From positions 1-5,269 of the forward strand of contig CAZCWX010000431.1 of NCBI GenBank assembly GCA_964502465.1: DNA of 5,269 nt, read 5' to 3'. The notes beneath the pieces are model-generated. The model made no database searches and was not told the origin of the DNA. It saw nothing but the letters and a program-made list of their open reading frames with translations. Below are positions 1 to 5,269 of the stretch, one piece after another. Position 1 is the first letter of the stretch. Each line of letters opens with the position of its first letter. A program made the position numbers and the translations under genes. This DNA is from CAZCWX01 sp964502465. Its GTDB lineage: Bacteria; Desulfobacterota; Binatia; Bin18.

Positions 1-21
1 GCAATCCAGGCAGGCAAAGGT

Positions 22-42
22 GAGAAACAAAGAACGTTTCTC
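22..42. repeat. 7-bp inverted repeat with 7-nt loop
   Basis: GAGAAAC (22-28) and GTTTCTC (36-42) are perfect reverse complements around AAAGAAC. No T-run follows on either strand. It could be a weak hairpin or chance; at this length chance is realistic. Confidence 0.3.
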
Positions 43-130
43 GTTGGCGTTCACGGCGGCATTGCGCCGACGCGAACAGCAGCAGTGTGCGAGCAGGTGA
101 CTACGGTCTTACCTGTGACCTCGCCTGTCA

Positions 131-149
131 GAGGGTGAACCCTCGAGGG
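131..149. repeat. Alternating inverted repeat just downstream of the operon
   Basis: GAGGGT (131-136) pairs with ACCCTC (139-144), and CCCTC (140-144) can instead pair with GAGGG (145-149), forming a perfect 10-bp palindrome CCCTCGAGGG. The two pairings compete for the same bases. It lies 31 nt after the barrel stop on the minus strand but has no T-run on either strand, so a Rho-independent terminator is not supported. Confidence 0.4.
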
Positions 150-179
150 CGATTCTACCGATTCAAAGCGATGCTCTCG

Positions 180-1688
180 CTAGAATGAGTACTCTATCCC
201 GCCTGATGGAATAAAATCTGACCGCAACCCATCCCGATTGATCGGGACAATCCCCCCAAAGAAAATCGACCCCGACGTTCCCAACGCATACCGTAAGCCA
301 AACGAGAAATCATCCGTGTCGTTGCGCTTAATCCGCTCAGGGAAAATAGGAAAAGAGGGGAAATTCCCAGTCAGGGTGCAGGGTTGCGCCGTCGTACAGG
401 TTTTTGCCGGGCGGTTGATGGTGGAGCCGGCAATAATGGCCTCGGGAGGAATAGGCACTGGAAACCGACCGAACTCACTCCGGCCAATAAAGTCAAACGA
501 AAATCCTAACCGGTCCCAGATCAGAAAGGTCGCGCCTACCGCATAGACAAAACTGCTGCGATCCACATCGTCAGCATTGAAATCGATGCCCACATTGGCA
601 TGCGGCTCAAAACGATCCCACATCACCTGGGAAAAATAGAGAAAAGGCGCAACATGCATCTCATCAGTCCCTTGGAAATCATCGACATCACCACTGGGAA
701 AAATCAGATTCAAGCCAAATGCCGCCCCGCCATTATCGGTGCGCCAGAAATGATACTTCGTACGCAGGGAAATATCGCCGATGCCGGTAGAACTCGCCGC
801 CCCTTGTGCCAGCCGGGCAGAAGGGAGTTGGGCCGAGGTAAAGGGGGCCTGGATGAAGGGAAGTTGCAAGAACGTGTCAGGAGTGACGAGCGTGCGATTC
901 CCGTTGGGATCGAAGTAGAAGATGTTGCCGTCTTGATCAACTTGAGAGAGGCGGCCGTTCAAATTCACCGTGCGTCTGACTTCGTTACGCACCCGCACGA
1001 AGGTATTGAGGATAGGAATGGCAAGACTCACATCCCAATTTTCCGTAATGCCGTAGCGCACCGAGGGTACGATCACATGCGCCTGCACGTTAATACGGGT
1101 GCGCAGTTGGGATAACGAGAAGGGGAACAATACAAGTCCGTCAGGGGACACGGCATCAGGCACGAATAACTCGTTGAGCAGCCCAGGGCTGGAGATATTA
1201 TCCATACTGTCGCCGTTGAGGGTATCAAAATCGACATACGAGTACCCCACGCCGAAGTTGAGCTGTCCTTTCCCTAAGGTTAACACGCGCTCGCTAAAGA
1301 GCGGGCCAGGGACGCCGGTCGAGCGTTCGTAGATGCTCAAGGTGGGATTGAACCGATAGGTAAACGCTGGGGCAACAGATGCCAGAGGGAATTGCTGTGT
1401 GACCGATTGTGCCACCGCGGCAGCGATGGCAGGAGCAATAGCTTGGGCTGCTTGAGCGGCGGCAAAGCCTCCGACTTGGCCCCCATCAGGGGTGAAAAAT
1501 CCCAGCAGACTCGTGCCATCTTGGGTTGTTGTCCCAATACCTTCCACTGTGGGGAAAGCATAGCCTTGCACAAATGCACTTTTCAGGCTACGAGATTCGC
1601 TCGGCTTTACCCAGGCGAAGACCAGCGCTTGGATAATCAGAAGGGGGACCCCAACACGCAGATAGCGTACCTGACACTTTTGTCCCAC
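180..1688 (-). CDS. Outer-membrane beta-barrel protein, PF13557-like transporter family
   Basis: A 502-residue protein starting at GTG, preceded by a perfect AAGGAGG 7 nt upstream. The N-terminus has a basic segment and a hydrophobic stretch (residues 12-27) consistent with export, though no clean cleavage site is visible. An Ala/Gln-rich segment (about 74-100) follows, then the conserved-looking 'GPLFSERVLTLGKGQLNFGVGYSY' block that opens the barrel. About 12 amphipathic strands can be picked out, including 'VPSVRYGITENWDVSLAIP', 'GDISLRTKYHF', 'AFGLNLIFPSGD' and 'DDFSFGLRYALG'. The chain ends in 'GGIEYSF', with the terminal Phe used as the outer-membrane sorting signal. The pattern fits the family annotated as MetA-pathway/phenol-degradation transporter (PF13557); the ligand is not predictable. 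Being last in an operon with two multihaem proteins suggests a role in electron transfer or cofactor passage at the outer membrane (inference). Codon use looks like that of its neighbours. It is much shorter than MtrB-type 26-strand barrels. Confidence 0.85.
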   Translation of the reverse strand: MGQKCQVRYLRVGVPLLIIQALVFAWVKPSESRSLKSAFVQGYAFPTVEGIGTTTQDGTSLLGFFTPDGGQVGGFAAAQAAQAIAPAIAAAVAQSVTQQFPLASVAPAFTYRFNPTLSIYERSTGVPGPLFSERVLTLGKGQLNFGVGYSYVDFDTLNGDSMDNISSPGLLNELFVPDAVSPDGLVLFPFSLSQLRTRINVQAHVIVPSVRYGITENWDVSLAIPILNTFVRVRNEVRRTVNLNGRLSQVDQDGNIFYFDPNGNRTLVTPDTFLQLPFIQAPFTSAQLPSARLAQGAASSTGIGDISLRTKYHFWRTDNGGAAFGLNLIFPSGDVDDFQGTDEMHVAPFLYFSQVMWDRFEPHANVGIDFNADDVDRSSFVYAVGATFLIWDRLGFSFDFIGRSEFGRFPVPIPPEAIIAGSTINRPAKTCTTAQPCTLTGNFPSFPIFPERIKRNDTDDFSFGLRYALGTSGSIFFGGIVPINRDGLRSDFIPSGGIEYSF

Positions 1689-1695
1689 AGTTTCT

Positions 1696-1702
1696 CCTCC
1701 TT
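1696..1702 (-). promoter_or_regulatory. Ribosome-binding site of the barrel gene, overlapping the upstream stop codon
   Basis: The minus strand reads TAAGGAGGAGAAACTGTG. The AAGGAGG lies 7 nt before the GTG start at 1688 and shares two bases with the TAA stop of the cytochrome gene (1703-1701). The spacing is optimal and supports GTG as the true start. The overlap suggests translational coupling between the cytochrome and the barrel. Confidence 0.85.
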
Positions 1703-3077
1703 ATCTGATCTGACGCCGCAATTCAGCCATGTGGCGAGCAAATTGATTGCGGTTAAAGCGTTCGCGGTCCTTCACGTCGTCATAGAGCTTATCAATAGTC
1801 CGGTTAATCCCGCCTTGCGCTAAGGTTGGGTTATCCCGGGCCATCGCACTGGCCAGTGCATTAATCGCCATAATCGCTTGCTCAACCGAATGGATCTCAG
1901 CGTCAATTAAGTAGGGAACTTCATCAGCGATCGCATCGATAAGCTTTGCTGCCGTCGCATTATCCAGGTCTGCCCGACGAATCCGGGGAATGATTTGCTC
2001 CATTGTCTCTGCCAAGCCAGCAGCAGTGGTGGCAACGGTCTCCTGCGGGGTGTTCATGTAGGCAATATAGCGCTCAAGACGTTCGACATAGGTATCGAGC
2101 TGACGGCGTTGTTCCGGCGCAAAGGCCGATACTAACACGCGCATCACCGCATAACGAGCCGGATTCCACGCCGGCAGACCCGCCTTAAACTTGTATCCTC
2201 GTACCTGTCGCCATTCTCCTTCTCGGAGAGAATGATGACATCCATAGCAATTCATCTCGGCGAATTCTGGCCAATCGTTTGAGCGGGCGCGGCGCGCTAA
2301 TTGCCGCATCCCTTCTTGGAAGGAGACGACCTGGCCCATCGCCCACACTCGCGCACTCACGAAGTCTTCTCTTTCTTGTTGTTTGCGTTGGTCAGAGAAT
2401 TGATTCCAATGCGGAGGCATGACGGCACTATAGTTATCCAGCTCAAAGATCAAGTCAGGGTGACCAGCGGCAATGAGCTCATGGTTGACAGTTTTCTGTT
2501 TATCCCCCAGGTGACAGGACAAACAGGTTTCTGCCCGCCCTGACAAGTTGCGTAAATCCGTCATGCCAGCCTCGACTGACTGCTCGTGCGTCCAGCCGGA
2601 TTCGGTATGTTTCGCCAGCCAGCCTCCAGCCGCACCGTGACACGCTTCACACGACACTCCTTCTGCCAAATCGAGTGTTCTCGCCTGGACATCCTGGGGA
2701 ACAGACAACGCATGGCAATCGAGACAGACTTTGCTTTCATGCGCTTTCTCTTTCAGCTTCATGTTCCGCGCGATGCGCGCAGACAACTCGGTTAACAGCA
2801 CATTGTAGGCCTGTGTATGGCGATCTTGTTTCAACCAAATGAAATACTCGTCCTGCCGCACCGCATACACGTCACGCGGCTGTACACTGCCATGACAGTT
2901 CCCCGACGCACAAGATGCCGGGCCAACATACTGACCGGCCTGTAACGTTGCCGTATCAAGGGCAAAGGGAGGCGCCGCGTCTTCCTGGGCATGTGCCCAT
3001 GGAGCGAGTATCGTCACTAACACACACGCGGCAAGCACCCTAATAGCAACAATATGAACAGTCTGCTTTTTGCGCAT
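1701..3077 (-). CDS. Exported multihaem cytochrome, cytochrome c-554-like
   Basis: Periplasmic electron carrier of 458 residues. A Sec signal peptide has a basic start (MRKKQ), a hydrophobic core and a likely cut after AHA (about residue 30). Haem motifs, numbered from the ATG, are CX4CH (56-62), CLDCH (118-122), CEACH (143-147), CLSCH (185-189) and CYGCHH (277-281), so five putative haems. Flanking hallmarks of the c-554-type family (PF13435-like) are the 'W..DRHTQAY' segment, 'EGVSCEACHG', and 'NHELIAAGHP..IFEL' followed by 'MPPHW', which supply likely axial histidines. The C-terminal 160 residues are helical-looking, without haem motifs. The start is set at ATG 3077 because GAGGGG lies 9 nt upstream; an in-frame TTG at 3086 abuts that site and is unlikely. 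The gene sits 50 nt after the cytochrome/propeller gene and 12 nt before the barrel gene. No catalytic signature of hydroxylamine oxidoreductase or NrfA is seen, so electron transfer is the safest call; the redox partner is unknown. Confidence 0.9.
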   Translation of the reverse strand: MRKKQTVHIVAIRVLAACVLVTILAPWAHAQEDAAPPFALDTATLQAGQYVGPASCASGNCHGSVQPRDVYAVRQDEYFIWLKQDRHTQAYNVLLTELSARIARNMKLKEKAHESKVCLDCHALSVPQDVQARTLDLAEGVSCEACHGAAGGWLAKHTESGWTHEQSVEAGMTDLRNLSGRAETCLSCHLGDKQKTVNHELIAAGHPDLIFELDNYSAVMPPHWNQFSDQRKQQEREDFVSARVWAMGQVVSFQEGMRQLARRARSNDWPEFAEMNCYGCHHSLREGEWRQVRGYKFKAGLPAWNPARYAVMRVLVSAFAPEQRRQLDTYVERLERYIAYMNTPQETVATTAAGLAETMEQIIPRIRRADLDNATAAKLIDAIADEVPYLIDAEIHSVEQAIMAINALASAMARDNPTLAQGGINRTIDKLYDDVKDRERFNRNQFARHMAELRRQIR

Positions 3078-3086
3078 AGCGTTCAA

Positions 3087-3092
3087 CCCCTC
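3087..3092 (-). promoter_or_regulatory. Ribosome-binding site that decides the start of the c-554-like gene
   Basis: GAGGGG on the minus strand lies 9 nt before ATG 3077 but directly abuts the in-frame TTG at 3086. Normal spacing therefore favours the ATG, and the protein then begins MRKKQ, a better signal-peptide start than MNAMRKKQ. Confidence 0.7.
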
Positions 3093-3127
3093 ATCCGTAC
3101 AGAGCCGGCAACAAAACCTGCTACTAC

Positions 3128-5269
3128 TTACGAGCGTTCGTCTTTGACTGGTTGACCTTTCACGACTGAATGCCCTCCACCTTGCGGTGGTCCAGGTGGG
3201 GTATCGTCCACCCGGTAGACCTCACCATTGCGGAGGTAGAGCCTCTGCATTTCGTGCAAGGTAAATGGCCGGGCACCGATACGGTTAAACACACTGACCT
3301 GATTGCCACTTTCATCCACCGCTCGGTCGCGATCCAATCCTTTCGCGACCGCAAGCGCCGGACTGTGGGTGTGGTATGTCGCGATCAATTGCGGAACCGG
3401 TCTGGGGCTAAACCCCAGGTATCCCGGTGTCGTCTCTGGCGAAGTGAGCTGAAGGACACGCAGACCGTTCTTGCCATCCGCCACGTAGGCAAAGAGGCTG
3501 GCGTTGGTCGATGCCACCTTCACGTCATGCACGTCGTTCAGCTTCCCCTCAGCCGTGTACACCTGATCGATAAAGGGTTGCTCGGGACGTTCAACATCAA
3601 CAATGACCACGCCTTGGGACCCAGCAGCTACATACGCATAGGTACGGGCGACATAGACTCTCCGTGCACCCCCAATCGGCACACTGGCGACGATTTTTGG
3701 GGTGAGGGGGTTGGTTACTTCAATCACTTTTAAGCCTTCCTGGTCAGTGACAAAGGCGTAGCGGAACTGAATGTTGATGCCGGTCGGTTTGCTCAGCCCG
3801 GAGACCTCCGCAACAATGCGGGGTTGCAGTGGCTGGTTAAAATCAATGATGACCAGGCCACGATCACAGAGGACATACACATAGTTCCCGGCAATGGCCA
3901 GGTTCTCGGCACCGTTTAGTGCGCCATCTGGGTTGAAGGTTAACGCACGTTTGAAGAAATTATTCGCTGGGTCTCGATCCGCCAAAGTGTCTACATTGGT
4001 CAGGATCAGTCCTTCGTAGCGGTCAGTAAAGAACGCATAGTGATAGATTGGATGCCAGGGCTGTTCCTGATTCTCAGGCAGCGTCTGTCGGTAGGGTGCG
4101 ATCGGCATGTTGGTCGGCAGTGCCACCGCAGTAGCGTATGTGCTTCTAACATAGGTCGCTTGCCCGATCGGAGAAACCGGAGCTGTCACAATACGCTCGG
4201 AGAAATCTTTATTATCAACATTGGCAATATCGAAGGCTTCCATGCCAGCAGGACCAAGCGCGGTGTAGAGGTATTCACCTCGCTTTTCTACACTGAGGAC
4301 TTCTCCCCTGCCGCTATGGTGATACACCTCTTTCAGTTCTAGTTCACGCTCCTGATGGCGACGATAATGATCTGGATAGGCCAGTTTATGCAATGAACTG
4401 CCAATAACGGCTTGCGGTTCATCCCACTCAGTCACGCCGATAGCCTCAAACCCCTCTTCCCCTTGAGCAACCCAAGCGAATCGGCCCATGAAATTGACAA
4501 AGTTGGTGCCCAGGGTCAGCAGTTGCGCCATCCAGGCATTATTATCGTTCGCGGTGGACACATGGCAGTTGGAACAGGTTTGTGTCTCCACCGTGCGAAC
4601 CGTGTGCGGGAAATGCGGGTTAAATGCCTGGCTGCTGTATCCAGGGGTCGAAATTGGCGGCTGCTGGATATAGAAGCGCTGGCGATTGGTGTTGACCGAA
4701 CTGAGGACCAGGGCACTGGAAGAACGGACAGGCGCGATGCGATGCTTTTTGGTGGTGCTGTGTACCCCCAGCATCAACACGTCTTCGCGCACAACCTGGG
4801 GATTGTACGAGCTGTATTGACGGGTGAACCCCCCTTGATCATGGTAGTTCTCCGCCTTTTGGTTCGCTTCCTGCGGCAGGTGACAGCCGAAACACGAGGT
4901 CATCCAGGATGAATGACAGGCAAAGCAGGTCATGGTGTCATTCGCGTGGGCAAGAAGATTGTCTGCCACATCGCCACGTCCCCAGGTTTGACCATCCCGT
5001 TGGATGGTTTTCGCCAGACGGGCTTTCTCATTGTATTCAGGGTGTCCCGGAGTGATGGAATCGACGACTTGTTTGACTTCCCACTCGAGATTGGGCTCAA
5101 GCATGGAGCGTTGCAGCAGTTTTCCTTCGCGCCAGGCAAAACGGGGTCGTCCGAATGGGGTCGTGCCGACGGTCAGGTCTGTTCCTCCGGGCGGCGCTGC
5201 CGGGCCCGAGGTTTTCAGGGTTGCCCGCCCCTTGACTGTGCCGTGGCAATCCTCACAGCCAATCTCAAT
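3128..5269 (-). CDS. Multihaem cytochrome c fused to an LVIVD-repeat beta-propeller (5' end missing)
   Basis: Probable exported electron-transfer protein; its partner is unknown. The frame stays open to the right edge, so the start is outside and 713 residues are visible. A Met codon at 5104 is not the real start: in-frame upstream sequence carries a haem motif (CEDCH, 5257-5243), and the only Shine-Dalgarno-like run is about 17 nt away. Visible haem motifs are CEDCH (residues 5-9), CFACH (115-119), CFGCH (126-130) and CSNCH (232-236), so at least four c-type haems. From about residue 330 to 607, blade-like repeats of the form 'xYAYVAxGxxGxxVIDVxxPxxPxxV' match the LVIVD repeat (PF08309). A C-terminal tail of about 100 residues ends in a Pro/Gly-rich stretch without recognised domain. 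No signal peptide can be seen because the N-terminus is missing. It is first in the visible operon, with the c-554-like cytochrome gene 50 nt downstream. The domain types are seen directly; the physiological role is inferred. Confidence 0.9.
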   Translation of the reverse strand: MEIGCEDCHGTVKGRATLKTSGPAAPPGGTDLTVGTTPFGRPRFAWREGKLLQRSMLEPNLEWEVKQVVDSITPGHPEYNEKARLAKTIQRDGQTWGRGDVADNLLAHANDTMTCFACHSSWMTSCFGCHLPQEANQKAENYHDQGGFTRQYSSYNPQVVREDVLMLGVHSTTKKHRIAPVRSSSALVLSSVNTNRQRFYIQQPPISTPGYSSQAFNPHFPHTVRTVETQTCSNCHVSTANDNNAWMAQLLTLGTNFVNFMGRFAWVAQGEEGFEAIGVTEWDEPQAVIGSSLHKLAYPDHYRRHQERELELKEVYHHSGRGEVLSVEKRGEYLYTALGPAGMEAFDIANVDNKDFSERIVTAPVSPIGQATYVRSTYATAVALPTNMPIAPYRQTLPENQEQPWHPIYHYAFFTDRYEGLILTNVDTLADRDPANNFFKRALTFNPDGALNGAENLAIAGNYVYVLCDRGLVIIDFNQPLQPRIVAEVSGLSKPTGINIQFRYAFVTDQEGLKVIEVTNPLTPKIVASVPIGGARRVYVARTYAYVAAGSQGVVIVDVERPEQPFIDQVYTAEGKLNDVHDVKVASTNASLFAYVADGKNGLRVLQLTSPETTPGYLGFSPRPVPQLIATYHTHSPALAVAKGLDRDRAVDESGNQVSVFNRIGARPFTLHEMQRLYLRNGEVYRVDDTPPGPPQGGGHSVVKGQPVKDERS
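3449..4282 (-). other. Beta-propeller of LVIVD-type repeats
   Basis: About six blade-like units are readable. Their cores are GEYLYTALGPAGMEAFDI, YEGLILTNVD (weak), GNYVYVLCDRGLVIIDF, FRYAFVTDQEGLKVIEV, RTYAYVAAGSQGVVIVDV and FAYVADGKNGLRVLQL. The middle blades continue with a 'xPxxPxIV' turn, typical of LVIVD repeats (PF08309), which are found in exported and surface proteins. Spacing of the clear units is about 40 residues. Blade number is uncertain because the second unit is degenerate and a closing strand may come from the flanks. The likely role is a scaffold or protein-protein docking surface; this is inference. Confidence 0.8.
4562..5257 (-). other. Multihaem c-type cytochrome region of the fusion protein
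   Basis: Four CxxCH haem-binding motifs lie at 5257-5243, 4927-4913, 4894-4880 and 4576-4562. The second and third are only six residues apart, in the arrangement TCFACHSSW...SCFGCHL, a closely packed haem pair seen in many multihaem cytochromes. The fourth comes about 100 residues later, just before the propeller. Non-motif histidines that could be distal ligands include those in YHDQ, GVHS, KKHR and NPHFPHT between motifs three and four. More motifs probably lie beyond the right edge, so four is a minimum. Confidence 0.88.

Larger units (their letters stand above)
1..179. other. Left flank with no confidently callable gene
   Basis: Three short frames run off the left edge and cannot be told apart. 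The plus strand is open from 1 to a TGA at 136-138 (45 codons, containing TFLVGVHGGIAP). A second plus frame is open from 2 to a TGA at 98-100 (RNKERFSLAFTAALRRR). The minus strand is open from 108 to 1 and ends ...FACLDC, with a possible GTG at 54 but no good ribosome-binding site. Any could be the end or start of a neighbouring gene. No tRNA or promoter is recognisable here. Confidence 0.4.
180..5269 (-). other. Operon: cytochrome/propeller, c-554-like cytochrome, outer-membrane barrel
   Basis: Three genes in the same direction have gaps of 50 nt (3078-3127) and 12 nt (1689-1700). Neither gap has room for a convincing promoter or a terminator hairpin with a U-run. All three products are exported or expected to be, and two bind haem. 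The promoter and possibly more genes lie beyond the right edge. Confidence 0.8.

Noticed and set aside
131..149. tRNA T-arm-like sequence on the minus strand
   Set aside because: The GGGTTCACCC resemblance has too small a loop, and no cloverleaf, anticodon arm or acceptor stem can be built around it.
168..180. Hairpin GCGA/TCGC followed by TTT as a terminator of the operon
   Set aside because: The stem is only 4 bp, it overlaps the stop codon and has just three T residues, too weak to call a Rho-independent terminator.
600..1115. Plus-strand open frame of 171 codons
   Set aside because: It is antisense to the beta-barrel gene, which has a good ribosome-binding site and a family-like strand pattern; no domain is recognisable on the plus strand.
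180..1688. MtrB/PioB-type large porin
   Set aside because: The protein is too short, with about 12 rather than 26 strands, lacks the N-terminal CxxC typical of many MtrB proteins, and its strand motifs resemble the PF13557-like family.
1392..1823. Plus-strand open frame of 143 codons
   Set aside because: It spans the junction of two well-supported minus-strand genes and shows no motif or ribosome-binding support.
1701..3077. Hydroxylamine oxidoreductase or NrfA nitrite reductase
   Set aside because: There are too few haem motifs, no CxxCK catalytic haem motif, and the flanking pattern fits c-554-type electron carriers better.
3170..3733. Plus-strand open frame of 187 codons
   Set aside because: It lies wholly antisense to the LVIVD propeller, whose repeat pattern on the minus strand is clear; the plus-strand product is Arg/His-rich and shows no motif.
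4412..4912. Plus-strand open frame of 166 codons
   Set aside because: It is antisense to the haem region, including the last haem motif; it has no recognisable domain.

Overview
The window suggests a Gram-negative (diderm) bacterium with a multihaem cytochrome c metabolism. Two adjacent proteins carry several covalent haem-attachment motifs, and a third is an outer-membrane beta-barrel ending in phenylalanine. Nothing visible fixes the phylum. Base composition is even and moderately GC-rich throughout, with no mobile-element, phage, tRNA, rRNA or CRISPR signature.

Layout, in transcription order on the minus strand (right to left). (1) 5269-3128: the 3' part of a large gene whose start lies beyond the right edge. 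Its product has at least four CxxCH haem motifs followed by a beta-propeller built of LVIVD-type repeats. (2) 3077-1701: an exported multihaem cytochrome of the cytochrome c-554 type, with four CxxCH motifs and one unusual CX4CH motif. (3) 1688-180: an exported outer-membrane beta-barrel resembling the phenol meta-pathway/'transporter' barrel family (PF13557-like). Gaps between genes are about 50 and 12 nt. No promoter or terminator separates them, and the ribosome-binding site of gene 3 overlaps the stop codon of gene 2, so they are very probably one operon whose promoter lies outside the window.

The left end (1-179) has no gene that can be called with confidence. It holds short open frames that run off the edge on both strands, and several small inverted repeats just downstream of the operon.

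Working together (inference): two haem proteins in the periplasm or at the outer membrane, next to an outer-membrane barrel, suggest an electron-transfer module that could link periplasmic electron carriers to the outer membrane or cell exterior. The parts differ from the classical MtrAB-type conduit: the barrel is short, the haems are few, and one cytochrome is fused to a beta-propeller. This arrangement is the most interesting content of the window.
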